Positions 34,177 through 46,105 of a stretch of 64,000 nt of DNA are shown here, in pieces (within the stretch, counting starts at the first letter, position 1; every line of letters starts with the position of its first letter). The stretch is from Lineus longissimus (Eukaryota > Nemertea > Pilidiophora > Heteronemertea > Lineidae), in the NCBI RefSeq assembly GCF_910592395.1, contig NC_088316.1:5024001-5088000 (forward strand), in the 5' to 3' direction. The notes below the pieces were generated by a model that worked only from the letters and a program-made list of their open reading frames with translations, had not been told where the DNA came from and made no database searches. The position numbers were made by a program, and so were the translations under genes.

Positions 34177-34369
34177 AAGGCCGGACAACGGCTGGCGTTT
34201 GATACAGTAACCACAGCAAGTATAGGACTTTGTTTGCTTACATTGTAATCTGAGACCACGTCACTGCGCTGCGTACAATGTACTTCCATTGACGCGTTTG
34301 GATGGAAACTATCGCAAATAAAGGGATCAGTTGATATTGACGCTCAAGAGAGTCTATGATATTATATCG

Positions 34370-34582
34370 ATGGGAAAATTCCGTTTTCCAGCGATATTTT
34401 GTTGGTGGTACCCATTGTTTGGCACCTATTCGGTGTATCGCCCTTGTTTTGGGAGAGATGCAGTTATCGAGCTGGGACGTGACATAATCACAGTAGCCCT
34501 AAACATGCTAAAGAAAAAACGGTTGGGGGCTCAGTCCGAGAGATGTGGGTATGTTCAAGGAATTGATACCGAACTGGAGTAA
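34370..34582 (+). CDS. Conserved ~70-aa ORF, array copy 1
   Basis: MGKFRFPAIFCWWYPLFG start, then YRPCFGRDAVIELGRDIITV and ALNMLKKKRLGAQSERCG. It may end at TAA 34580-34582 or splice at a GTATGT donor near 34549. The N-terminus is mildly signal-like. Not recognised. Open in all three copies, with mostly amino-acid-changing differences in the first half. Confidence 0.35.
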   Translation: MGKFRFPAIFCWWYPLFGTYSVYRPCFGRDAVIELGRDIITVALNMLKKKRLGAQSERCGYVQGIDTELE

Positions 34583-35842
34583 TTGGTTGCCTCACCATAA
34601 ACCGCTCGGGTGAAGCTAACTGTTGACCAAACCGAGGTGTAGCCGAGGTTTTGGCCAACAATTTTCTATATTTAACTCCAGCCACCTGAGCGTGAGGTAT
34701 CAATTTCTATTCTAAAACATCTCCAATGGAATAACGAATAATGCGTTTTTAAGCGCTTTTCGACTGCTTCCATATTTTGCACCGACCCAAGCGGTTATGG
34801 TTGCCAAAACATAACCACTAAATTCAGAACGAGGGTTCTTTGGCGCATAGTGCATTTCCACTGTAAAGTACGGTTCATTCTAAATCCAGGTGGTGGCATC
34901 ACATAGTTACATGAGATAACATGTGTTTAAATCAGCGAATCTTGTCTTAGTTATTTCTTTCTAGATTCGAATGCACATACATGTATTACCTTAAACATAC
35001 GAAGATATGGCAGGAGAAGGCCATTGATCTTGCGGAGGAACAATGAAATGACTTGGATTTCATTGAGGAGATGCTCGGAACATGGACTTGTCTCAGGCCT
35101 AATACTCCGTTTTTATCGCTCTTAGGCACAGCGACAACGATACTTGTCAGTCACCCCATTACCTATATTTCAATGTAGGACGATAACTAGTACATCGATT
35201 TTGATAATACCTTCAGATATTTTATAACCGCCCCCCCCCCTCTTTTACAAACGAAAGAACCCCTTTCCTTCGATTGAAATATAACGAAAAATCTCGATTT
35301 AGTTGGCGGTAGATTTCTGTGAAAAAATGGAAAATCGCACCAAACGAGAAAATGGTGATATTTGAAGATTGGGGAGGCTAGAGAAACAACGAACACACGC
35401 CATTCGAAATATATCAACGCCAATCTAAGGCTCGTGTGTTGCCCATTATAAGGGTAGAAAATACATCGGAAGCTCGGATCTCCTTAAACATTTCAAAGGA
35501 GAGGTCGTTTTCAATATGCTTTTTCAGCCCTGTTGGGCTTAAATAAGCTCTGGAGCTATAACGGCATTATCAACATGTGGCACACTTAGTTGGCTTTGTG
35601 TGACGCAGTTTGTAACATCAGTTAGTAACATATGCTCGCACAAATCAGCAAATTTTGTTTCAGTCATTTCATTATTGACCAGGAACCAATTATCAGCAGC
35701 AATTATCAGCCTACTACGAGACCATTTTCTTTGCGGGAGAGAGCCACAGCTTTTGCAGTGGAAGAGGAAAGAGGAGATCACTTAGGAGTATGAGATGCTC
35801 AGAAAATGGACCAGTCTCGTTATATCTCGATGTTCTTATTAG

Positions 35843-36131
35843 GATTTTGATTCTCATGCTGGAAACGTCGTCTCTAAGGGAAATGGAAGGCCTGCAGAAA
35901 ACAGCATGCTTCGATAATGTCATGACTAATATGACAATCCTCACGCCAGTAATAGGAAGCTTATTGGTTGTATCCCGTTTGAAGTGTGCTACATTCTGCC
36001 TTGGAATAAAAAAATGTAGGTCGGTAGCCACACATCACTTTGGCAACCGCCAGATCTGTCAGATAGATGGACGGAAGAACTTTCGTGTTGATGGAGGCCA
36101 TCAAAAATCATGGAGATTGTACAAGATGAGG
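35843..36131 (+). CDS. PAN/apple-like domain exon, array copy 1
   Basis: A frame open from 35790 runs ILILMLETSS (hydrophobic lead) then TACFDNVMTNMT, LLVVSRLKCATFCLGIKK, CRSVATHH, a fourth-strand loop NRQICQIDG and HQKSWRLYKMR. The pattern C...C-x3-C-x5-C-x12-C is that of PAN/apple modules, extracellular disulfide domains for protein or sugar binding. A donor AGG/GTAAGA follows. The downstream exon of this copy is frameshifted and split by the 36484-37250 insertion, so this copy is probably a pseudogene or makes a shortened product. Confidence 0.55.
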
Positions 36132-36483
36132 GTAAGATTGTTAGTAAGTCATTCATTAAATGGTTACTTCACCGTCAATCGCTATGCTATATACTAAAAG
36201 CAATTGATACTATCAAAGCTGAAAAAAACCCGATGTTTTCAAACCTCCTCCGACGAAGTACGGTCTGATGACAAATATATAAATTAGATATATGCGTGTG
36301 CCACAACTACTTTTTGGGTTATAAGAACAAGGACAAAAATTCGTGTTATGTCACATAATAATGTTGACGTCACAGGCGGCATCATCTTTAACGCAACACA
36401 CGAAAGTACTAACAACAGGTCACGTAGCTGTAATTAACGTCTAAAACTTGCACGATCCACAGATCTTATTGTTTCCCAAGACT

Positions 36484-37250
36484 CAAAGGGAAGTGCCCGG
36501 GAAAAAAGGGGAGTTTTGCACGGCCCGGTCAAAACCTTAGGCGGGAATAAGGTTTCATTGATAAATATAAGGAGTTTCAAGGCCCCCAAATCACTTGTAA
36601 GGTTCAATAGATACTGGCCTTTCATTGGTTTACCGTTTGCGTATCATTTACATACTCTCATCTTGAAAAATATGACAATATTTGCGATCACGTTATTGAT
36701 TTTTGCAACATTTTCGGTAACGCGCCCCTTGCGGATCTGCAAGGTACCATTCGGATGCTTGAAAAATGCCTCGTCTCGTCGATTCGCTCGCGGATAAACG
36801 CATCAGGTTGACTGCAGCAACTTTAATTGTTGGAGACAGAGAAGGAAGGAATATGATTATCAGTTTGATGAAGACTTTGCAAAGTGTCTTCTTGGGACTC
36901 GTAATCCATACTACTATTCTCTCCATTTTCCATTTTCTCCTCTCTCCAACTCACTACTATCGCTATTGACTGCGTAACATACACTAACATTCTTTCGCTA
37001 TCATTGCTAACTTCATTTACCAGACCACTGGCCTCTTTGTAGCTGATTATGTAACCCATAGTGGAAACACCTGACAGCGCCGCCCGGCATGATCCACGTG
37101 CTACTGGCATATTTATAACTCGTAGTAAATAAGGTTGTAAAAATATGCAAATGAGATGCCGTATATGGAAACCATGACGTCACTAAGCAGTTCTTATTTC
37201 TGCTACGGGTGGCGCTGTTGCTTGCTTTTGGAGGCGCTATGCAACCTCTT
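36484..37250. other. 767-bp insertion private to array copy 1
   Basis: Copies 2 and 3 read CCAAGACTTAATCAGCG. Copy 1 is split after CCAAGACT and resumes at TTTAATCAGCG. No inverted ends or clear target duplication. It contains the small ORF at 36672-36797, an octamer ATGCAAAT (37144) and a CRE-like TGACGTCA (37175). It is unlike anything else in the window. Confidence 0.75.
36672..36797 (+). CDS. Candidate 41-aa secreted peptide precursor
   Basis: The ATG opens MTIFAITLLIFATFSVT, a compact signal peptide. A 24-residue rest follows with one C-x5-C pair (CKVPFGC), basic residues (SSRRFARG) and Gly immediately before TAA, which in peptide hormones marks C-terminal amidation. The layout (signal, small disulfide ring, amidation Gly) is peptide-hormone-like, but I recognise no family and there is no second copy. 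The frame is also open upstream to 36516. Confidence 0.3.
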   Translation: MTIFAITLLIFATFSVTRPLRICKVPFGCLKNASSRRFARG

Positions 37251-37732
37251 TAATCAGCGAGGAACGCTTTCATGCTCAAACATCAATCCGAGCCTGTCAG
37301 ACCATGACATTTTTGTGTTACGTTATGTGTGATAAAAATCCAAGGTTTGGGAGGTCTGAACATGGTGGCGATTTTTCATTGATTTTCACCGGGGCACTCA
37401 TATTCGGATAAATGGACTTCTGCACTTCTTTTTTCCTTGACCACCAGTAATTACGAACGGCGTACCCCTTTAAACCGTTCGGTATTGACATCCACAAAAT
37501 AGAGGTTAAGCTCGAATCACTGTCCAGTACCTAATGATTAACAGTCGTGCCAAGTTTCTTATAAATTCACACAGTGTGCCGTTAAACGATACAGAAAGAC
37601 ACTGTCACCCGTTCCTTTCATACCCCCTTTATTGACCTTGGAACAACGGGATAGCTGGTTTCGTAATGGAGAGCACAAACTATTCGTGTTCTTCTTTGCT
37701 GGAATAAGTCTTTGGCCCGGTTGTTCAAAATC

Positions 37733-38797
37733 CCATGACTCAACATGATGTTATCTTAACATTTCACGTTAAACCTCCACACATTACACTAAAAACCCTG
37801 CCAGGTTTCGTCAAAACGAGAAATTAAGATGACTAACCCCCTTTTCCCAGGATAAGTGGATCATGATCATTACTCGGAATGAGTAATATTGCATCGTCAA
37901 TTTGAGCAAGACAGTACTCGTTTTGAGTACTCAGCCTTGGACGTATGGCAAGATTTCGCCACTTTTGAGGACGGACGTCTGTGAATAGACGTACATCCGT
38001 GATTTGAGTAAGGCTTACATCTCATGTTTGTGATTCCTGATTTAATCTGACTTGTTGTTATTTGTTCGAATATTAAGTAGTCTGATTTGGGAAGCTAATA
38101 TTTCTTTTGATTCCTTCTGAGAATCGTTATAGATTCCACCAGGAAAGAGCAATCAACCCTCATCAGAGGAATCATGTTGGCAGTCCAACTGAACGGTATA
38201 AAAATACATTAGGTGGTAGCTGATAAGGCGTCATGCCTGTAACGCATTAAGACTTGGCAGGTACATGCACTGTTGTACGATTGTGCATTGATGAACACAT
38301 GTATCTTGGTTTCAAAACCACCAAATCCGAATATTTTTTAAAACCTTCTTTTTAATAGCGGGGTGGAATGCAATGTCCTTGTCATGTCAATATAATTAAG
38401 ACAGATAGGCACATGAATTGTAATGCACCTTTATTACGTAAATATCCACTAGTAGAACTTAATTTTACCTTGCAATTTTCGGAGCATCCTTATGAACCTG
38501 ATGACTAACTTTGATTACTCCATTGCTTACCCACTATGAGTAGTACAAACCTGATGATGAACTCTTTGCTTACTCACTCTGAGTAGTGCAAACCTAACAA
38601 CCAACATTGATTACTCATTGCTTACTCACTCTTAGCTGCACATTGCTTAGAATCTTGGTGAGTACGTGAAATTACCCAGGATGAGTAGGCCTGGGTTTTC
38701 AGTGTATGTTATCTAACATAACGTTAAATTCTGTTGTTCAAAGTCACGTTAGCCATCATGTTAGCTGTTATGATATTATTTTGCTTTGTTTTGTTAG
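37733..38797. promoter_or_regulatory. TIR-like and TACTCA/TGAGTA-rich region before the Myb-like ORF, copy 1
   Basis: It opens with GCCCGGTTGTTCAAAATC..., the look of a Harbinger-type terminus, and a related GTTGTTCAAAGTCACGTTAG lies at 38733 just before the ORF. Between them about 11 TACTCA or TGAGTA hexamers occur, several as inverted pairs (TACTCACTCTGAGTA). These could be binding sites for the Myb-like protein; that is inference. Confidence 0.4.
38495..38660. repeat. ~50-bp minisatellite with TACTCA...TGAGTA palindromes, copy 1
   Basis: About three units of GATTACTCCATTGCTTACTC.. CTGAGTAGTACAAACCTGATG. Copy 2 has about five (52980-53225), so unit number varies between array copies. Confidence 0.75.
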
Positions 38798-38818
38798 TTG
38801 CAAAGAACATTACCAAAA

Positions 38819-39286
38819 ATGACCTCCCCTTATTGGCCACTTCCTTCTGAAATGGAAGCCATGGGAGAAAAGAGTGATGAGAAAAAGGAGAGAGGGAAGA
38901 ATTGGTCGCTTATCGAGAAGAAGTTGTTGGTCGATCTTGTATTCAATGCATTAAGAATCACTCGGGGAATATTGAAGGAGAGTGGTTTCACAAATAAATT
39001 TAATAATCGCATTTGGGAAGTAATAACTACAAATATCAATGCTCTTGGGTTAGCAGTGCGAAAAGTTAATGCTGTAAAGGACAAGTGGAAGCAGCTTCTC
39101 TCCAAATCGAGGAAAGAGTTTGCTGAGCGCCGCACCCACACTGGTGGTACTGGAAAAGGTTCTAGGCGCCGCCCTGCAGACCCCGTCTCTGAAAGAATAA
39201 TAGCGAGATTAGAGCGGGATGCCAGTCTCAAGAGCATTGAAGGCGGGTTCGAGTCACCTGACGGCCAGCCGCAAATGACGTTCTAA
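38819..39286 (+). CDS. Myb/SANT-like DNA-binding protein, array copy 1
   Basis: 155 aa from ATG 38819. The domain runs from RGKNWSLIEKKLLVDLVFNA through RIWEVITTNINALG to AVRKVNAVKDKWKQLLSKSR, the trihelical Myb/SANT pattern with spaced Trp (W, W, W) seen in Harbinger-associated and FSBP-type proteins (Pfam Myb_DNA-bind_5-like). Then RRTHTGGTGKGSRRRPA and a C-terminal SERIIARLERDAS. It has one exon and no transposase beside it. It may be a transposon accessory gene or a domesticated one. Confidence 0.7.
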   Translation: MTSPYWPLPSEMEAMGEKSDEKKERGKNWSLIEKKLLVDLVFNALRITRGILKESGFTNKFNNRIWEVITTNINALGLAVRKVNAVKDKWKQLLSKSRKEFAERRTHTGGTGKGSRRRPADPVSERIIARLERDASLKSIEGGFESPDGQPQMTF

Positions 39287-40310
39287 TGTAACAGAACAGC
39301 AGAAATCCTCACTGACACTGACACAACAAGAAGACCCACTTCGAGTTCTAGGAAGGAATATCCCATATCAGTTGTATATGTACATTACGTGTGTACATAG
39401 CTTTTGGCGAAAAAGTATCCCTTGGGCTAATCAATCTTCACCAAATTTTATATGTGTTGAGAAAAACTCTTTACCAATACCATGATTAAAATTCTACAAC
39501 ATTTCATGATCAATACCAATGGGCTGCGAAAAATGACTTCTTACAGCATATCATCCATATCGTCACTCGCGCATTGACATTCCCTACTAAAATACAAGTT
39601 CTAAACTGACCGGTGAGACCATATTTTCTATAGATATCATCAAAGAGCATATTTCTGTTATGGCATGACTCTGCATATTTGGAATCAACCACAGATTGAG
39701 AATGGATTCCGCTTTGATCCATCCCAGTCATGTATTTACCACAACTTGACATTTTAATAAGGAGCCACACTTCTGGTCACGGATTAATACATGTCTCTGC
39801 AGCTCTAGTATCCTGGTATATCCGGAGGTTTTCAATTCACTCCTCCACTTGATGACGTGGGAGTGAAAACTTACACTGAATCGCAGGATGGATATGATTC
39901 GGTAAGGTAACAAAAAGGGTGTGATTAAAGGGCCAACCACTAAAGCAACTGACTCAAGTAGAGAAGCCTTGCAACTGCACCTGGGTTATCACCAATATCA
40001 CTACAGTACTGCAAAAGATAGACCTTTAGTGGACTAATAAACCATGAAAAACCACTTCCTATACAAATCAATTTAGATAGAAGCTTTAGCTTTAAGCTGG
40101 ACAAAAATAACGTCGTCTAAAATGGGAAGAAATACGTTTGAAGTGTGCCCTATAACAATATTTTACATCTTTAACATTTTTGAACCGTACACCCGAATAA
40201 TCGAACATTAGTATTTTTGTTTGTACGTGTCGATCAGTGTACGCACGTCTTGATGTGATGTTCCAGTTTGATATCATAATATCATCCTAATGAGAGGAAA
40301 TGAAATATCT

Positions 40311-40551
40311 GATGATACAGGACCTGTGTATGCTGTGTTAACTGCTGGCCTATACATGTATAGCAGTCTTCAAGATATCCCTTGAAAAGTGCCTGTTGTT
40401 TATTATTGCCAACCATGGCATTTCACCCTCGCATTCCCTTTGTTTTCATTAAGAAGAAAATTCTTAGAATGATGATACAGGACCGGTGTATGCTGTGTTA
40501 ACTGCTGGCCTATACACGTATAGCAGTCTTGAAGATATCCCTTAAAAAGTG
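40311..40551. repeat. Two direct copies of an ~80-bp block
   Basis: GATACAGGACCTGTGTATGC... at 40313 and GATACAGGACCGGTGTATGC... at 40475 run for about 80 bp through ATAGCAGTCTT.AAGATATCCC. The same pair occurs in array copy 2 (about 54868 and 55025). Confidence 0.85.
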
Positions 40552-40618
40552 TCCGTCGTGACGGGTTAAGGGTTCTATAGACTCATGACGTCCAATACTT
40601 GTCCATCAAGCAGGAATC

Positions 40619-41143
40619 AAAAGCGGTTCAGTATCATTTTCGTAAATGAATATTTCCCCTTCTTTATCATCTATTTAGCCAACATAGAATTACTTACTGC
40701 ACAGCGTGTAGCTTCGTTGCAACAGCTCTAACTGCCACTGCGATTAAGCTGGATCAAGAGCGGTTCACTATCATCTTCGTAAATCAATATTTCCCCTTGC
40801 TTATCATCTATTCAGCCAATATAGAATGACATACTGCACAGCGTGTAGCTTCGTTGCAACAGCTCTATTAAACTGCCACTGCGAATAACCTGAATCAACA
40901 GCGGTTCAGTATCATCTCGGTAAATAAATATTTCCCCTTGCTTATCATCTATTCAGCCAACATATAACGACTTACTGCACAGCGTGTAGCTTCGTTGCAA
41001 CAGCTCTAACTGCCACTGCGATTTAGCTAAATCAAGAGCGGTTCACTATCGTCTTCGTAAATAAATATTTCCCCTTGCTTATCATCTATTCAGCAAATAT
41101 AGAATGACATACTGCACAGCGTGTAGCTTCGTTGCAACAGCTC
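40619..41143. repeat. Four-unit ~140-bp minisatellite, expanded in array copy 1
   Basis: Units begin AGCGGTTCA at about 40621, 40758, 40899 and 41037 and share TATTTCCCCTTGCTTATCAT and ACTGCACAGCGTGTAGCTTC. Array copy 2 has a single unit (about 55200-55340), so copy 1 expanded or copy 2 contracted. The last unit is split by the MITE at 41147. Confidence 0.9.
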
Positions 41144-41146
41144 TAA

Positions 41147-41573
41147 AGCCTGCAGCACACTAGCCGCCAACATCGGAGTTCACAGGCGTTTTTTGCCGCA
41201 AGAGTCCAGAACGCCTGAAAAATCCCTAGTCAGCTACGAACGGCGTCAGCGAACGCGACTTGACGCCACTTGCCGCAATTAAACACCAAATATCTAACAT
41301 GTTTGATTTTTGACGCGTGTCGCCGCGTTGAACGCAAGAAGAAGGCAGGTGTGCTACGGATGGCCGCCTGACTTGGCGTCGGCGTCGAGGCTATTGCCAA
41401 TCAGCTTGCGTCTTGATGTCACATGATTTCAAAGTGGCGGAAAAGATGCTGCTGGACGCCTATTCTGGGCAGGTGTGCTCTGACAGGGATCCACTGGCCG
41501 CCAACTTTGGCGCCGAGAGGCGTCAGGCGAACGCTTCTTGTCGCCAAATTTGGCGGCTAGTGTGCTGCAGGCT
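41147..41573. mobile_element. PIF/Harbinger-type MITE, private to array copy 1
   Basis: 24-bp perfect inverted ends starting AGCCTGCAGCACACTAGC, flanked by TAA on both sides (41144-41146 and 41574-41576), the 3-bp TWA-type duplication of PIF/Harbinger elements. 427 bp, no ORF. The interior is rich in GGCG/CGCC motifs unlike its AT-rich surroundings. Copy 2 shows the empty site. Confidence 0.9.
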
Positions 41574-44500
41574 TAACTGCCACTGTGATTAAGCTGAACC
41601 GATAAAAGAAGGGGGAAAAAACAACAACACATCATATATTTTCTATCGGATCTTTTTATATGTTTCTCGTACAGTTCTCAAAAGAGGCAAATGAACGGAA
41701 TATTTGTAAACATGTGCCTTTCTTATTTGTGGTCGACACATTTAATTCTCGCTTGTCGTTTCGCTGAAACTGTATGTAATACCGGAAAAAAAACGAAGTG
41801 ACATTATTCTAACCTTCTCTATGACTTAATCATTTTATGAAAGATGTCAAATTATGAATTGGTCATTTCGATAAGACTGATTGCATATGGAGTCTCCTCA
41901 ACTTGGCGCCCAAATACACTCATAAACTCTACTGTACATCCAAGCGCTATATAAAATTGTCACCTGAACTAGTTCCTCTGGTCCCTTAGTCAGAAGTCAT
42001 AGTCAAGTAGCAAGAAGTCGCCAAATCGAAACCCCGCAATTTGACTTCGGGTGGAACTTGATGCAGTTTGATCGCCGGTTTGACGAAGATTGGTCGGTTT
42101 AGCCATGCCAGCATGCACGTGGCTCAATATAAAAAATGGACAACCTCTAAATCGAGTTGTGACGGCATCAAAAGACAAAGCAAATTGAGAAATCATCATT
42201 TAAATCAACAGGGACATGAGCAGATCAGCACGTCTATGGCAAAACCTATTTTCTTTTATAAATGACATGGGTTATTGCGAGAGAGTGAGGTCTGGATGGG
42301 CGGTATTAATCTGAAGCTGGTTTAAAGGGCAAAGTGGCTTGAAAGGGCTACTGCTCTCCCACGGGCGGGCATTTTAACCTGACTACAGACATGGCACAAT
42401 GGCATTTGTTCATTAATCATGTCGAATTAAAAAATCAGGTGATGATATGCAATCTTACTTAATTAAGTAAGATTGCAACTATTAATTTCTTTGCGAAAAT
42501 ACCTTTCATTTGATGTGCAGAAAGGCTATGCAGGTGTGTTTTGCGTTTGAGTAAATTCACGCTTATCAAAAATATAGGTTTTTCAGCTCATTAACATCCT
42601 TTCAGGTTTTTTTGGTAGGTTCTTCAGAAAAACTTGTGAATCCCTAAAAGGTTTTGAGCTCGTGAAAAAACTCAAGGAGGTTTTTCATTTTTCGGAAAAT
42701 CCCGTATGGCGTGAATATTTGTGTTGGCTAAAACACAATAAAAGGTTTTTCAAGAGCAACACAACTTCAGTTTGCGTGTAGAGCTGAAATCACTGAAGTC
42801 ATTGTTACAGTATAGCATAGTATTATGACAGTGCATCAGACGAAAGGTAACTATTTTCTTATTGCATTACAACTTCAACTCTCTGCGGCCTGTGTAAACG
42901 AGCTGCAAACTAGGGAAGGAGAAGAATGCAGATCATTAGTATTTTTTTGATGCAAATTTGTGAAGAGGGCATGGATATTGGATGTGGGATATGGGATGTG
43001 GGATAAATGATATACGTACCATACTTGGCAGCGTTTGTTTTCACTGAAAGATTAGATGACATGAATCAGAGCAAAATATGACTAACAGCATAGGCCAAGC
43101 TAAGTGGTATTCACTGTCTCTCGTCTCCTTATGCCGCTATTTTTGCCGAAGCATGAATTTTCTTCCTTTTTTTAGTTTTAGGGTAAGGACACACACTGTA
43201 CAAACATTACCGACAGCAACTCCGTTATACAAGTTCAAATTCTTGATCATACACTGAGTTATTAGGTAGAATTCCTATCCACCCATAACACGTGAGCGAT
43301 TTTGGAGAACGTGTAACGTGCTACCAGCACGAACATCTTTGAGCACTCTAATTATGACTCTGATTACATTCGGTGAATTATATATAAGGATGGCCTCGTG
43401 AATACCGGTAGCCTATCCTTTCTGTTTTATAAAAGTAGGACCATACATTTCGGAGGTCCACAAAAGGGTAGCAGTAGGACTAAGTAGGCCCTGGTTCCGC
43501 CTTTATTGTGACATGTCATGCACAATCTGGAAAGCGCGGCTTCGCATACCGCCCTGAACGATGACTAACAAAACAATTAGAAATACCCGCTGGTGTGACT
43601 TACAGATCTTTAGCCAATGACTGTGACGACCTGTGCATACAATAACATTTAAATAACACTGTTCATAGAGTATAAATAGCCAATTATAATTCTTGCAATA
43701 TATGGCACCCCAAGAGGTCTCGTCTTAATGACACCCGATACCAGTATTTACGAGACCTGTAGGGTTACAATATCAACCCGAATACTTAGGCCATGTCAGG
43801 AAAAGATCGGTGTCTGTTACTGTAATAAAGTAAGAAATCTTGCAGTTAAATATGACCAAAAAACAGTTCCTAAAACTACGAATCAAGGCCTGCTGATTAA
43901 TTCAGCGGCCAATGGAAACCGTGTTAACCCCTGGTCAGTGCTCGACGAGCAATTCGACGTCAAAATCAAGTCACATTTTTGAGTTAACTATTTGTTATTA
44001 TTCCCTTTTGCCGGTTTCGTTTGGTTTAAAGACCGAGTATTGGGCTATAATAATATAGGCCTGGATTTTTTAACTAGGAGGTAAGGGGCAAAATCGTAAT
44101 GTGTGACTCTGGAAGTTTTTCGATTCGTTTGTGGGGTATGAATAACAATTCGAACCCTGACCCTAAACAATATTTCAAAACGCCGATTACCTAACTGAAA
44201 AGGGTGTCAGAGATTTTACTAGCCGTTGCCCCGGGAAAAGCCTGGGAGAGACGGGGAAATATGCGCATGAAGTTAAAGAAACTAGGTGCGCTTATTGCGC
44301 TGATGCATTCACTGTAGGTTCATCTGGTATACCACTGAAGTTCAAAGTAAACATACAACCGGGTTACTCTCTTCATCTCTTCAAATACCATTACTCTAAT
44401 TGGCTTCCTTATAATGCCTCCCAATCTCGGTTCAAACAATTTGTTTGCAACTGCAGATTGAATAGGTGGCGCATTTTTCTTCATACATGATATTACAAAT

Positions 44501-44809
44501 CATGATGCGCGAAAAACGTTATCACCAAATGAATAAAACTGTATTTTGCTGAATAATAAACGAATGTATTTTTTCTACCCAAATAGAGAGTGAATTTGAA
44601 CTTTCTTTTAAATTACGTTGCTTAGTTCAAATAATGAGGGGAAAACCAGAAAGAAGAACCAGGCCCTAGGGTATACCGACATTGATCTAGCCAGACTAAC
44701 CAGTCTCAACCAGACGGAGTTCCGAACTGTGACTTAGTCCAAAAGTCTTTCAATAGGTTTATAAATTTATTGAAAACTCTGGTCAAGCAGTTTGGAAACT
44801 TCATCATTT

Positions 44810-45047
44810 TCATACTGTGAACCAAGGCGGGAATCTCCAGAATGCCTCGGTCCCCTGATGTTGCATGTTGATCGATGAACCTCGTGTATGGCTGCTGTGC
44901 ACATAACTGTCTGAGTACCTATAGTCTCCATACCCGCTCCCCGGCAGCGTCCCCAAGTCTCGCTGTTGACGCCGATCCAACAGCGCCTCCTGTCGGCACC
45001 CGGTCCTCCATCCCCGGGCTCGATGTTCGTGGGTTCTCTGTTTTCCC
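44810..45047 (-). CDS. Conserved minus-strand exon in array copy 2
   Basis: After the acceptor TTTTATCGTACAG the frame is Arg-rich (GKQRTHEHRARGWRTGCRQ), then Tyr/Ser-rich (GSGYGDYRYSDSYVHSSHTR) and ends EAFWRFPPWFTV at TGA. It could be the cytoplasmic tail or end of a protein whose other exons lie to the right. The same frame is also open upstream to 45160. No family recognised. Confidence 0.35.
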
Positions 45048-46105
45048 CTGTACGATAAAATAGCAGGTTTATGTTGGGGTACGACGTTCGTGTTTATTGT
45101 ACGTATATACTTGTGGATCAGGAAAATAGAAATACACAATGCCGTGGAGCAGTTATGCATTCACATTTGCTGAAACCTGGGAAGATATATTTCAATTATA
45201 ATATAAGATGTATCAAGTTTTAGTTGCTGGTTTTAATAGTTGTATTGCTATCTACAACATTTATACTCAGAGTGCGTATTCACACAATAGAATGTTCGAA
45301 TATCTTATACAGCGGGAATATTTGTGCGAGGCGATCATTCTGCATTTGGGTGGGGAACCAGATGAGTCGCGTACAAGGGTGAAAGTTCCAGAGTGGGAGT
45401 GTTTTTAAGAGCAAATAGGCCCAACTATCTATTTTTAAAGTAGATAATGCAATATTTGATATACGATAACTAAACTAAGATGAAATTTCCACTCTCTGTT
45501 GCTTGAAAAAACCCTACCGATCGTAAAAGTATCGATCCATTTTTTAATTTCCAGTAAGTGTACTATCATGAATAGCTGGGCCGCATCCCCTTTGTTGCCA
45601 TTATATTTCTTTTTTACTGCACGAGAGACCGCTTTGTCAGATCTACTGTTGCAGAGATAGATATGGCATCGTCATATATATGATAAGACATATGCATGAT
45701 AGAACGTATCCGGGTATTAGTCCGCATGCACTTTCATCCACGCCAAGATACTCTAGTCCGCGGACTATGTTCCGCCCCTTTTCTACAGTAGAGCTGCATA
45801 TTTGAATTCAGTGTTTGAAGTTTTCCAGTCATAGCTACTGGGAAGATATAGACAGCTCTCGAATCGGCTCGAATGTACTTAAAACGCGATGTTTGAAGAA
45901 GGCCGGACACAGTGAATGCAACACCTCTTAATCTTATGGTTCGCTATACAAATGTAGGTAAGTTTACCGTTCATTATCACCAAACTTGCTTGAAAAACAC
46001 AGAGTTCAATCTTTTAATCTTGTGATTTAATACCCAATGCATGACTGAAATGGAGCATCGAGAAGAGAAAATTAGTCATTGCATCGTTAGTCGTCGGTTT
46101 GTCCT

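Larger units (their letters stand above)
32041..44648 (+). repeat. Tandem unit, copy 1 (12.6 kb)
   Basis: It begins at GAAAGAAGAACTAGGCCCTA. The same order of blocks returns at 44649 and 58741. Private changes are MITEs at 33153-33550 and 41147-41573, a 767-bp insertion at 36484-37250, and a four-unit minisatellite at 40619-41143. It lacks about 560 bp that copy 2 has at about 51390-51950. The sequence left of 32041 has no counterpart before copy 2, so this is the array edge. Confidence 0.92.

Noticed and set aside
36823-37110. 95-codon minus-strand frame in the 767-bp insertion
   Set aside because: Hydrophilic and plausible-looking but without signal, domain or second copy; not enough to call.
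38830-39237. Minus-strand frame opposite the Myb-like ORF
   Set aside because: Antisense shadow; the plus strand holds the domain.
40619-41143. CRISPR-like array of regular repeats
   Set aside because: Units are ~140 bp and repeated throughout with no unique spacers, in eukaryotic DNA; a minisatellite.
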